From the NCBI GenBank assembly GCA_964455285.1, contig CAYVVG010000001.1:76917-140916 (forward strand): a stretch of DNA of 64,000 bases, read 5' to 3'. Position numbers and translations under genes: made by a program. Origin of the DNA: CAIVAT01 sp964455285 (GTDB lineage: Bacteria; Bacteroidota; Bacteroidia; Bacteroidales; FEN-979). The notes below the pieces were generated by a model. That model saw nothing but the letters and a program-made list of their open reading frames with translations, did not search any database and had not been told where the DNA came from. Numbering within the stretch: the first letter of the stretch is position 1; every line of letters starts with the position of its first letter. This document shows positions 53,795-61,010 of this stretch, in pieces.

Positions 53795-55429
53795 ATGAAA
53801 CGATCCGTGAAATGGCAGCGTGCCGAATTACTGCTCTTTACGCTCTTCACCCTCCTGAACCTGCTGCCCTTCGTCGCCACGAAATTCTTTCCCAGCATGG
53901 ACGGAGCATCCCACCTGGCCAATTCGAACATCATCAACCAGATCACCGTTCACGGGAATGAGTTTTTCAGGCAGTTTTTCATTCTGAACCCTGAACCGGT
54001 GCCCAACTGGATCTCCCATTTCCTGGTTTCGCTGATGACCCTGGTCATGCCCGCTTTCCTGGCCGAAAAGATCCTGATCATGCTGATCCTCGCGGGCACC
54101 CCGTTTGCCTTCCGGGCCCTGGTGAACGCGATCTCCCCGGAGAAGACCCTGCTGAGTTTCCTGGTATTCCCCTTCACCCATTCGATGTTCTTCTTTTTCG
54201 GCTTTTTCAACTTCTGCATGGGGATCATGGTGCTCCTTTTCACCCTGTCCTACTGGGTCAGGCTGGAGAACAAACCCATTACCTTCCGGCACACGGCCCT
54301 CCTGGCGCTCCTGATCGCCCTCAACTACTTTTCGCATATCGTCATCTTCGGGACCCTGCTGATTGCCATCGCCACCCACATCCTGGTGCAGGCAGCGGTG
54401 AAGCTGGCCTGCCACCGCGTCAGCTTCGCTCAACAGGTCCGCGAAACCCTCCGGAGGATACTCGCGGTGACAGCCGCCTCCATCCTCCCGTTGGGGCTGT
54501 TCATCTACTTCTTCGTCTCCCGCCCGGGAACCCGTGAGGTCAAATTCCTGCCCCGTGAGGAGCTGACCGGTATCCTGACTTCGCTGCGACCCCTCGTTTC
54601 AATGAACCCGGCACTGGAAGGCAAATACCTTCAGGTGTTGTTCTACACCCTGGTCTTTCTGCTGGCGGCGGGTGCTGCTTTTTTCATCCTGAGGGTCCTT
54701 CGCAAGGTCATCGCCAAACACAATGAAGATCCCACCCCCGCCCCTCCCCTGCTCCCCGGGTTTCATTTCTGGTGGCTCCTCGCTTTTCTCGGCGTAATGA
54801 AGATCCTGTTCTTCCTGTTGCCCAATGATTACGGGACCGCCAGCTACACCAGCCTCCGGCTCGGCTTGTTCCTTCTGCTCTTTACGGTGGTATGGGCCTC
54901 CACCTTCCGCATGCCCGCATATGTAAGCCTGATCGCCGTGATGGCTGCACTGACCGTCAATACGCTGATGGTCCGCTATCACACCCCCGGCATGCGCGAC
55001 CTTGGAAAACTGGCCAGCCAGTGCAACAAAGCGGCCGAATTCGTGAAGCCCAACAGCCTCGTACTCCCGATCTATTGCATGGACAACTGGTTTACCGGCC
55101 ATTTTGTCGATTATATCGCGGTCGACAAGCCCGTCGTCATGGTGTACAACTATGAATGTGAATCAGGGTATTTCCCGGTCCGGTGGAATGAACCGGAACG
55201 GAAGAATTATTATCTCGGCAATCCCTCTGCACCTGACAAATACATCCGCTTCGAAATTGTCAAAGGCAAGCCATCGCTCCCCCTCGATTATGTATTTATT
55301 GTCGGACACTACGACCCTGACAAAGACTGGTTTTTCACCACCCTGCACAAAGCCCTGGCCGAGGAATACGTCCGGGTCTACGAAGCAGAGAACTGCAGCC
55401 TGTACCAAAATAAACGAAGCAACCAATAA
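53795..55429 (+). CDS. Polytopic inner-membrane protein (possible GT-C-type glycosyltransferase)
   Basis: A 544-residue protein with about ten to twelve transmembrane helices between residues 12 and 400 and a soluble C-terminal tail of about 150 residues (NSLVLPIYCMDNWFTGHFVD...). The first outer loop holds FPSMDGASHLANSN, an acidic residue soon after helix 1, as in GT-C glycosyltransferases of the PMT/ArnT type. No stronger family motif was recognised. It lies between the TPR gene (14 bp) and lpxD (a few bp), so all three are likely one transcript; a role in envelope glycan or lipid A-linked sugar transfer is a guess from this position. Confidence 0.78.
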   Translation: MKRSVKWQRAELLLFTLFTLLNLLPFVATKFFPSMDGASHLANSNIINQITVHGNEFFRQFFILNPEPVPNWISHFLVSLMTLVMPAFLAEKILIMLILAGTPFAFRALVNAISPEKTLLSFLVFPFTHSMFFFFGFFNFCMGIMVLLFTLSYWVRLENKPITFRHTALLALLIALNYFSHIVIFGTLLIAIATHILVQAAVKLACHRVSFAQQVRETLRRILAVTAASILPLGLFIYFFVSRPGTREVKFLPREELTGILTSLRPLVSMNPALEGKYLQVLFYTLVFLLAAGAAFFILRVLRKVIAKHNEDPTPAPPLLPGFHFWWLLAFLGVMKILFFLLPNDYGTASYTSLRLGLFLLLFTVVWASTFRMPAYVSLIAVMAALTVNTLMVRYHTPGMRDLGKLASQCNKAAEFVKPNSLVLPIYCMDNWFTGHFVDYIAVDKPVVMVYNYECESGYFPVRWNEPERKNYYLGNPSAPDKYIRFEIVKGKPSLPLDYVFIVGHYDPDKDWFFTTLHKALAEEYVRVYEAENCSLYQNKRSNQ

Positions 55430-55450
55430 CTTATGGAAACAAGCCCCGCT

Positions 55451-56482
55451 ATGAAATTCACTGCCGCGCAGATTGCCGGAATGCTCGGAGGAGCCGTCGA
55501 AGGCGACCCGGATGCCACTGTAACCCGATTATCCAAAATCGAAGAGGGGACCCCCGGTTCGCTGTCGTTCCTTTCGAACCCCCTCTATGCCCGGTATCTT
55601 TACACCACGGAGGCATCGGTGGTCATCGTGAACCGGGATTTTAACCCGGAGCAGCCGGTGAAGGCCACGCTGGTGCGCGTCGAATCGGCGGACCAGGCAT
55701 TTGCCAGACTCCTTGAGATTTACAACCGGATCAAAAATGAAAGGACCGGGATCTCTGCGCTCAGTTCGGTCTCCGGGACCGCCCGGATCGGCGACCGGGT
55801 ATATATTGGCGACTTCGCGGTGATCGGCGACCAGGCCGTCGTCGGGAACAATGTCCAGATCCATCCCCAGGTTTTCATCGGCGACAATTGCGTCGTAGGC
55901 GATAACACCATCCTGTACCCAGGGGTCCGGCTCTATTCGGAAACTGTCATCGGCAGGAACTGTATGCTCCATGCCGGCACCGTGGTGGGAAGCGACGGGT
56001 TCCGGTTCCACCAGGTCGACGGGCAGAACAGGAAAGTTCCGCAGATCGGGAATGTAGTGATCGAGGACGATGTGGAGACCGGCTCCAACTGCTGTATCGA
56101 CCGCGCAACCCTGGGTTCGACCATTCTCCGCCGGGGTGTGAAGCTCGACAACCTCGTTCACGTGGCCCACAACGTGGAGATCGGCGAAAACACCGTGATC
56201 GCAGCCTCAACGGGGATCGCCGGATCGACCAAACTGGGGAAAAACTGCATGATCAGCGGCCATGTCGCCTTTACCGGGCACATCACGGTTGCCGACGGAA
56301 CCGTGCTCGGCGGGGCGACCGGTGTTTCAAAAAGCCTTACCAAACCGGGGCAGACCTATCTCGGGAGCCCGGCCATGGAGGTATCCAAATTCAGGAGGGT
56401 CATTGCCATATTCCGCAATCTTCCCGAACTGGCTGAGCGGGTAGGCAAACTCGAAAAGGCAGGGAAAGACCCCCAACCGTGA
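55451..56482 (+). CDS. lpxD: UDP-3-O-(3-hydroxyacyl)glucosamine N-acyltransferase LpxD
   Basis: A 343-residue enzyme of lipid A synthesis (third step). The start at 55451 (MKFTAAQIAGMLGGAVEGDP) matches the usual beginning of the family; an in-frame ATG at 55433 would add six residues. The N-terminal domain binds the uridine/acyl substrate (LSKIEEGTPGSLSFLSNPLY). Hexapeptide repeats of the left-handed beta helix run from about 110 to 300 (IGDRVYIGDFAVIGDQAVVG and following), with the catalytic His in NLVHVAHNVEIGEN. A C-terminal helical part follows. In other members of the phylum lpxD is often followed by the fused lpxC/fabZ gene; that is not the case here. Confidence 0.95.
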   Translation: MKFTAAQIAGMLGGAVEGDPDATVTRLSKIEEGTPGSLSFLSNPLYARYLYTTEASVVIVNRDFNPEQPVKATLVRVESADQAFARLLEIYNRIKNERTGISALSSVSGTARIGDRVYIGDFAVIGDQAVVGNNVQIHPQVFIGDNCVVGDNTILYPGVRLYSETVIGRNCMLHAGTVVGSDGFRFHQVDGQNRKVPQIGNVVIEDDVETGSNCCIDRATLGSTILRRGVKLDNLVHVAHNVEIGENTVIAASTGIAGSTKLGKNCMISGHVAFTGHITVADGTVLGGATGVSKSLTKPGQTYLGSPAMEVSKFRRVIAIFRNLPELAERVGKLEKAGKDPQP

Positions 56483-56511
56483 TGCCGGGGGTTGTCTTAT
56501 CAGCCCATTTT

Positions 56512-56588
56512 ACCGCCAGGACGCGAAGGCGCAAAGATGTACACAATTTGATTTTTCTTTGCGCCTCTGCGCCTCTGCGGTTATTTTT
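56512..56588. repeat. Inverted CGCAGAG-type repeat downstream of lpxD
   Basis: accgccaggacgcgaaggcg then caaag (56512-56536) and its imperfect reverse complement ctttgcgcctctgcgcctct then gcggt (56557-56581), followed by a T-rich run. It can fold as a long hairpin and may act as the lpxD terminator. Confidence 0.7.
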
Positions 56589-56624
56589 AACTTTTGAATC
56601 ACCCTCTACCCTTTATGGTTGATT

Positions 56625-56861
56625 TCAATCGGGGCTGTGCAGGTATTCCGCGGTCACCGGGCGATAGTTTGGCTCGTCGGTGCTGTGGGTGTATTCCGCG
56701 GTCACCGGCAAATGCACCGGCTTATCAGGGTTGTGGTAGAATTCCGGCTTCGCTTTGGGCGTGGAGGGCTTATCGGGGCTGTTCGATGTGACCGGGGCCG
56801 GAGTTCCGGCTATCATCAGGGCAACCCACAGGGCAAATCCGAACATCATGATCTTTTCCAT
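56625..56861 (-). CDS. Small secreted protein with two internal repeats
   Basis: A 78-residue protein, family not recognised. It starts MEKIMMFGFALWVALMIAG, a signal peptide, with a mature part of about 55 residues. This holds two copies of PVTAEY-T/L-HS-T/P-D, preceded by the related KPEFYHNPDKPVH. The repeat is also visible in the DNA (gtattccgcggtcaccgg at about 56643 and 56691). Pro, Asp, His and Tyr are frequent and no Cys is present. It could be a short repeat peptide of the periplasm or surface. The alternative, that this frame is chance, is made less likely by the good signal peptide. Confidence 0.55.
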   Translation of the reverse strand: MEKIMMFGFALWVALMIAGTPAPVTSNSPDKPSTPKAKPEFYHNPDKPVHLPVTAEYTHSTDEPNYRPVTAEYLHSPD

Positions 56862-57159
56862 GGCTTGAGGTTTTAGGGATTGATGATTGCAGATTAAGAG
56901 ATTGAGAGATTGTTTGATTACGATACAAAGCTATTGCGGCGGCCTGGACAGATACAACATCTTTATATGTGTAGCGGAAATCATCCTGCAAAACAGCCCG
57001 GGAAGGGTGTGAGCCGGGTTGACCGGGAAAACGGGGGTTTCGGCGATGAAAATTGCAGGGATTACCCTACACCCCGAAAATGAAAGAAAACACCCTATAT
57101 TTACATACCCGGGCGACCGTTATCATTCGACCTTCTGTGAAATAGCACGAAAAAAAAAC

Positions 57160-57645
57160 ATGATGAACAAGATCACCCCCTGCCTCTGGTTCGACTTCAA
57201 TGCCGAGGAGGCCATCACATTCTATAAAACCGTTTTCCCGGATCTCGAAGTATATGGGATCAACCGGTACCCGGAAGGCACGCCCGGACTGGCCGGCAAA
57301 GTGGTGACCATCGCGTTCCGGATGGCCGGACAGGAATTTATCGCCCTCAACGGAGGTCCCATGTACCGGTTCACCGAAGCGGTATCCTTCTCGATCGACT
57401 GCCGGTCGCAGGAAGAGATCGATTATTACTGGGAACGCCTCACCGATGGCGGCGAGGAGAGCATGTGCGGCTGGCTGAAGGACCGCTATGGGCTTTCCTG
57501 GCAGGTGGTGCCTGACGGGCTGGGTCAACTGCTGTTCTCTCCCGATACGGCGGTCGCACAGCGCGTCATGGAAGCGATGCTGAAGATGAGAAAACTGGAC
57601 ATCGGGATCCTGAAAAGAGCCGCAGGGATTTTAAACCATGCATGA
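57160..57645 (+). CDS. VOC-superfamily protein of the PhnB/YjdN type
   Basis: A 161-residue protein from the ATG at 57160 (57163 is equally possible); the upstream in-frame ATG at 57019 gives no conserved extension. It begins ITPCLWFDFNAEEAITFYKT and continues with GVVTIAFRMAGQEFIALNGG-like and CGWLKDRYGLSWQVVP blocks, all typical of the PhnB-like branch of the glyoxalase/bleomycin-resistance fold. Proteins of this branch are often called 3-demethylubiquinone methyltransferases by error; the true role is unknown. The adjoining upstream interval 56862-57159 contains nothing recognisable. Confidence 0.88.
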   Translation: MMNKITPCLWFDFNAEEAITFYKTVFPDLEVYGINRYPEGTPGLAGKVVTIAFRMAGQEFIALNGGPMYRFTEAVSFSIDCRSQEEIDYYWERLTDGGEESMCGWLKDRYGLSWQVVPDGLGQLLFSPDTAVAQRVMEAMLKMRKLDIGILKRAAGILNHA

Positions 57646-57652
57646 ATCTTTT

Positions 57653-57684
57653 TTTGCTTTATGAACATAAGTTCATTATATTTG
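57653..57684 (+). promoter_or_regulatory. Complete promoter with palindromic operator between -33 and -7
   Basis: TTTG (57653-57656), spacer of 20 nt, then TATATTTG (57677-57684): a textbook Bacteroidota promoter, 7 nt before the ATG at 57692. The spacer contains the palindrome ATGAACATAAGTTCAT (57661-57676), arms ATGAAC/GTTCAT. A further half-site ATGTTCATA covers the start codon. A similar site precedes the DUF134 gene. Confidence 0.72.
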
Positions 57685-57691
57685 CAGCTTA

Positions 57692-57925
57692 ATGTTCATA
57701 GCCAAGAAAAAGAGACTCCTCTTTAAAATAGTCGTAGCGTTTCCTCTGGTGCTCTTTGCCGACTACCTCGTGATGGCAGTCCTGGGTTGTATCTCCTGTC
57801 TGTTAGGCTTCGGCGATGCCTACTTCTGCGGGACCTACTGTCTGTTAGGGAAAGGGATATTGCTCGCCTCTGCGCTGTTATACGCGTGCTACCTGTTTCC
57901 GGATATCAGGCAGTTTGCACCCTGA
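57692..57925 (+). CDS. Small membrane protein with Cys pairs
   Basis: A 77-residue protein, family not recognised. Two or three transmembrane segments are predicted (about 10-35 and 52-70). Cysteines occur as C33-x2-C36 (GCISC) and C46-x3-C50 (CGTYC), in the loop between the helices, which could bind a metal or form disulfides. The strong promoter with a palindromic operator directly upstream supports a real, regulated gene. It converges on the NifX-like/DUF134 operon, and the same type of operator precedes that operon, so it is probably co-regulated with it and may serve metal or redox homeostasis. Confidence 0.65.
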   Translation: MFIAKKKRLLFKIVVAFPLVLFADYLVMAVLGCISCLLGFGDAYFCGTYCLLGKGILLASALLYACYLFPDIRQFAP

Positions 57926-57952
57926 GTCTTCCCTTCCGATTCAGCAATTGCT

Positions 57953-58354
57953 TCAGCCATGGTGGCTGCACGACTCCTTGTCACTCCGTAATTCATCAGC
58001 CAGGAACATTTCCACCGCTTTCAAGGTTTCAATCTGGGATGTCATGATGATTCGGATGCCGGCTCCGGTAAGATCATCGACCAGCCGGCGTCCCATTCCC
58101 CCGGCGATCACGACTTCACAATCCTCCAACGCATGCAGAATCCGACCATGAGAGTGCTGCATATGTCCGTCATGTTCCTGACCATGATGTTGATGGTCAT
58201 GATGCTGACCCGATGCATGACCGGTAAAAGTATTCGGACGAAACTCCTGGCTGAGAATCCGGCTGTTATCAACCTCATAGATGGTAAATCCAAGGGTTCG
58301 GCCGAAATGCTGGGAAATGTAGATTCCTTCGTCACTGGGGATCGCGATTTTCAT
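57953..58354 (-). CDS. NifX/NifB-type dinitrogenase iron-molybdenum cofactor family protein with His-rich insert
   Basis: A 133-residue protein of the PF02579 fold. The start MKIAIPSDEGIYISQHFGRT and the later VVIAGGMGRRLVDDLTGAGI are family blocks. In nitrogen fixers such domains carry FeMo-cofactor precursors; stand-alone members in other bacteria are of unknown function, often next to DUF134 and Mrp genes. Residues 46-69 are a His-rich insert with ten His in 24 residues (HHDHQHHGQEHDGHMQHSH), and the tail ends CSHHG, both suited to metal binding. Its start overlaps the end of the DUF134 gene by 23 bp, so the two form an operon. Confidence 0.9.
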   Translation of the reverse strand: MKIAIPSDEGIYISQHFGRTLGFTIYEVDNSRILSQEFRPNTFTGHASGQHHDHQHHGQEHDGHMQHSHGRILHALEDCEVVIAGGMGRRLVDDLTGAGIRIIMTSQIETLKAVEMFLADELRSDKESCSHHG

Positions 58355-58943
58355 TTTTTATTCCTTTCTTTTTCATGTATAATTGATGATGATAACTGTT
58401 TTCACGGATCATTTTTTTACCGCATACAGGACATGCGCTTTCCTTGCAGGGCACACCCGGCCGGTGCGCGACCCTGGTGCTGCAATGCAGGCAAATGCAA
58501 AAGCCCGGTGCGTTCTCCTGTTTTTCCTGTTCCTGCTGCTGCGTTTTATCCGACAGCGCTCTGATCTTATCCGATTTGCAATAGGAGCAGTGCCGGATCG
58601 CCTTTTCTACGATCATCAGTTGGTGACAATCCGAGCAGCGGTACCAGTACTCCTCGGTGTGAAAATTGCCTCCGGCAATGAAGATCGCCTTCCCTTCCAC
58701 AAAAGCTTCCGCCAGGGTCCTCCTGGCTTTTTCGTAAATACGCGTCAGTGTCGGTCGCGAAACGGCCATCTCCTTCGCCGCTTCCAGTTGGGTCATCCCC
58801 GTATAATCCAGGAGGCGGATTGCTTCATACTCTTCGTAGAACAGGACCACCGGCTCAAGATCACTTATCGGGATTCCAAATGGTTTAAATCCCTCCATCA
58901 CAGGAGGATGATTAACAATTCGCTTTCTTTTAGGTCGCGGCAT
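58332..58943 (-). CDS. DUF134 family DNA-binding protein with C-terminal zinc-ribbon region
   Basis: A 203-residue protein from the ATG at 58943 (MPRPKRKRIVNHPPVMEGFK, the hallmark start of DUF134). A TTG 18 bp upstream is in frame but not needed. A helix-turn-helix lies at about residues 38-75 (EEYEAIRLLDYTGMTQLEAA then VSRPTLTRIY). The C-terminal half has Cys pairs C103/C106, C119/C122, C151/C154 and C171/C174 plus C166, as in zinc ribbons; the segment HRPGVPCKESACPVCGKKM is a known small Cys module. Probably a transcription factor. It forms an operon with the NifX-like gene, and a palindrome in its own promoter suggests autoregulation. Confidence 0.9.
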   Translation of the reverse strand: MPRPKRKRIVNHPPVMEGFKPFGIPISDLEPVVLFYEEYEAIRLLDYTGMTQLEAAKEMAVSRPTLTRIYEKARRTLAEAFVEGKAIFIAGGNFHTEEYWYRCSDCHQLMIVEKAIRHCSYCKSDKIRALSDKTQQQEQEKQENAPGFCICLHCSTRVAHRPGVPCKESACPVCGKKMIRENSYHHQLYMKKKGIKNENRDPQ

Positions 58944-58949
58944 GGTGTG

Positions 58950-58982
58950 CAAAATTAACAATTATTATGAACATATGTGCAA
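58950..58982 (-). promoter_or_regulatory. Promoter with operator-like palindrome upstream of DUF134
   Basis: On the minus strand TAATTTTG (58957-58950) stands 6 nt before the ATG at 58943. A TTTG lies 22 nt further up. The plus-strand word ATGAACATATGTGCAA (58967-58982) in the spacer matches the first nine bases of the operator at 57661 exactly and most of the rest. Confidence 0.65.
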
Positions 58983-59025
58983 ATTAAGTCTAACTTTGTA
59001 GTCTCATATTCATATAAGAAGCCAA

Positions 59026-59302
59026 ATCATACAAAAGAATATAAAAATAGCTAAAACTTCGAAATAACGACGTTCGATTCGGCCAGATCCCCCTGGTCAC
59101 GGAGGTGGGAGCCGCCGCCGAAAACGGGAAAAGCGTCTTCAGCCAGGCAAACAAACCGGTCATCGAGGCCTTTGAACAAATCGCCGTGTACCTGATCTCC
59201 GCCACTATTTTCTGATCCATGGCCTCCTGATGAGAAAAAACTTGCGATCAGGTATCCTTCGAAGTAGAAATATTCATATATTTATATATTCTTTTGTAAG
59301 AT
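59026..59302. repeat. 24-bp inverted repeats around the Mrp remnant
   Basis: 59026-59049 (minus strand) and 59279-59302 (plus strand) share 22 of 24 bases; the common core is TATATTCTTTTGTA. They point outward from the fragment, toward DUF134 and toward the peroxiredoxin gene. Confidence 0.82.
59069..59215 (+). pseudogene. C-terminal fragment of a Mrp/MinD-type P-loop ATPase
   Basis: The frame reads DVRFGQIPLVTEVGAAAENG, then KSVFSQANKPVIEAFEQIAV and YLISATIF before the stop. This matches the end of Mrp/NBP35-type iron-sulfur carrier ATPases (consensus G-x-IPL followed by a G..G segment and a final helix with I-A). The P-loop and all of the N-terminal 80% are absent, and there is no start codon. 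Mrp-like genes are frequent neighbours of DUF134 and NifX-like genes, so this is probably the remains of the third member of that cluster. The rest of the interval 58983-59417 shows no gene. Confidence 0.7.
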
Positions 59303-59417
59303 GATTTCTCGCAGGATCACGCACCGGCGGATTGCCATCAGAAAAAATTAACTTCAGATAACAGGTCAGATCCAGGATCATAACCAATTCCAATATAAAC
59401 CTTAAAACCAAACCATC

Positions 59418-60116
59418 ATGGAAGAAAACACAAACATTGCCATGCCGAGGATCGGCGATCCGGCCCCGGCTTTCACCGCCGTAACCACACAGGGCAACAT
59501 AAATTTCCCGGCAGATTACAACGGGAAATGGGTGATCCTTTTCAGCCATCCGGCCGATTTTACCCCGGTATGCACATCGGAATTCATGACGTTCGCCAGC
59601 ATGCAGAACGAATTCAAGGCACTGAACTGTGAGCTGGTTGGGCTGTCAGTTGACGGGCTCTATAGCCACATCGCCTGGCTGCGTACCATTAAAGAGAAGA
59701 TCGAATACAGGGGGATGAAGAACGTGGAAGTGACATTTCCGCTGATTGAAGACATCACCATGAACGTGGCCAAACAATATGGGATGATACAGCCCGGAGA
59801 AAGTTCGACCAAAGCCGTCCGTGCCGTATTCTTCATCGACCCGAAAGGAATCATCCGTGCCATCATCTATTATCCGCTGTCACTCGGCCGTAATTTTGAC
59901 GAGCTGAAACGGGCCCTGATCGCCATGCAGACCGCCGACAGGTTCCAGGTAGCCACGCCTGCCGACTGGCGCCCGGGCGACGATGTGATCGTTCCCCCGG
60001 CCGGCTCCTGCGGCGTTGCCAAAGAAAGGATGGAATCGGGGGCAGACGATGTCAAATGCTACGACTGGTTTTTCTGTACTAAAAAACTGTCAGCCGATAA
60101 AATCGCAGGCAAGTAG
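59418..60116 (+). CDS. Peroxiredoxin (AhpC/TSA, Prx6-like with extra C-terminal cysteines)
   Basis: A 232-residue thiol peroxidase that reduces hydrogen peroxide and organic peroxides. The peroxidatic Cys52 lies in PADFTPVCTSEF. The C-terminal region has Cys198, Cys214 and Cys220 (SCGVAKERM; VKCYDWFFCTKKL), the arrangement found in archaeal and anaerobe Prx6-type enzymes, where one acts as resolving cysteine. It has no signal peptide, so it is cytoplasmic. It begins 116 bp after the right copy of the 24-bp inverted repeat. Oxidative-stress defence would fit an anaerobic lifestyle. Confidence 0.94.
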   Translation: MEENTNIAMPRIGDPAPAFTAVTTQGNINFPADYNGKWVILFSHPADFTPVCTSEFMTFASMQNEFKALNCELVGLSVDGLYSHIAWLRTIKEKIEYRGMKNVEVTFPLIEDITMNVAKQYGMIQPGESSTKAVRAVFFIDPKGIIRAIIYYPLSLGRNFDELKRALIAMQTADRFQVATPADWRPGDDVIVPPAGSCGVAKERMESGADDVKCYDWFFCTKKLSADKIAGK

Positions 60117-60304
60117 GATCCGGGAATTTTTTGCTTTAAGAACCTGCATCGACCCGACCAAAATCGTCAACCACTGATTCCACGTGTTCTTCGACGTGGT
60201 GCAAGCGTTGGCGAATCTCGGTCCGAAACAACTGACCATCCTTGGCAGTTTTACGGTTCTGACAGCCCCCGGCACTTGCTAAAAATCCTCACGGAATTGT
60301 GGGC

Positions 60305-60326
60305 GGGCACTGTTTTCACAGTGCCC
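60305..60326. promoter_or_regulatory. Perfect 9-bp-arm palindrome upstream of a -7 element
   Basis: GGGCACTGT-tttc-ACAGTGCCC. Outer arms aattgtgggcg and cgcccgcacaatt (to 60357) extend the symmetry. It ends 5 nt before the -7 element TAATTTTG (60332-60339) of the thioesterase gene. It could be an operator or the end hairpin of the peroxiredoxin mRNA; there is no T-tract. The rest of 60117-60386 holds no recognised gene. Confidence 0.5.
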
Positions 60327-60386
60327 GTTCATAATTTTGTGTACGCCCGCACAATTTAATAATCGAGCGTATTTATCCGGCCCCTG

Positions 60387-60761
60387 GTGAAGCCGAAGCA
60401 TATTTCCTTACGACTACGTCCTGAAAATCTCAACGACCAGGGAAAGCTGTTTGGAGGAAACGCACTGAAATGGATGGATGAAGTAGCTTACCTGGCAGCC
60501 TCCCGGTTTACAGGTCAGTCAATGGTCACGGCGGCGATCGAAAAAGTGAAATTCCGTCAAGCCATCCTCCTGGGTTCGGCAATCAGGATAACCGCTAAAA
60601 TTCTTGCCGAACGGACTGTCAAATTGAATGTCTCTGTCGAGATCCATGTCGGTAACGTACGCGATCACTCCTACAGCTTAGCGGTTGAGGGGATCTTCAC
60701 CCTCGTGGCGGTCGATGAATCGGGGAACCTGATCCGGCTGACCGGGAACCCAGGTCGATGA
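60387..60761 (+). CDS. Acyl-CoA thioesterase (hot-dog fold, YciA-like)
   Basis: A 124-residue protein starting with GTG at 60387 (MKPKHISLRLRPENLNDQGK). The hot-dog motif NDQGKLFGGNALKWMDEVAY is typical of YciA/acyl-CoA hydrolase proteins, with the catalytic-site Asp and neighbouring Gly-Gly. The later part (VKLNVSVEIHVGN) fits the central strand. It hydrolyses acyl-CoA thioesters in the cytoplasm; chain-length preference cannot be read. A -7 element (TAATTTTG at 60332) lies 47 nt upstream, overlapping a palindromic region. The frame is a little short at the C-terminus compared with YciA (about 130-150). Confidence 0.88.
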   Translation: MKPKHISLRLRPENLNDQGKLFGGNALKWMDEVAYLAASRFTGQSMVTAAIEKVKFRQAILLGSAIRITAKILAERTVKLNVSVEIHVGNVRDHSYSLAVEGIFTLVAVDESGNLIRLTGNPGR

Positions 60762-61010
60762 AGATTTGCTCCATCAATTCTCCTTCCCCAAGCCCATTCT
60801 CACACCGGCCACAAAATCGCTCCTTTACGCATTCCGGCGATTACAGCATATATACCTGTAAACGTTTGTCTGGCCCGCAAATCACACTAATAAAAAGGAT
60901 CGGATCCGGGACTGGACATGTTGCAGGATTCGCTCCTGTAACCGGATGGTAATGAGGAGCGATTTGGCAAACCCTTTTCAGGGCAATCCGCAAGATGCAG
61001 TCGGGCCAGG

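Noticed and set aside
58383..58958. Plus-strand frame of 191 codons
   Set aside because: Antisense to DUF134, which shows its family hallmark start and Cys modules.
58990..59220. 76-codon minus-strand frame
   Set aside because: Antisense to the Mrp fragment and across the inverted repeat; no motif.
60178..60282. Possible gene remnant reading HVFFDVVQALANLGPK and on to a stop
   Set aside because: It looks protein-like (about 34 codons) but has no start and I could not assign it to a family; too weak to call a pseudogene.
60758..60952. 64-codon frame after the thioesterase
   Set aside because: Ser/Pro-rich, no signal peptide or family motif, in a stretch without other coding signs; probably chance.
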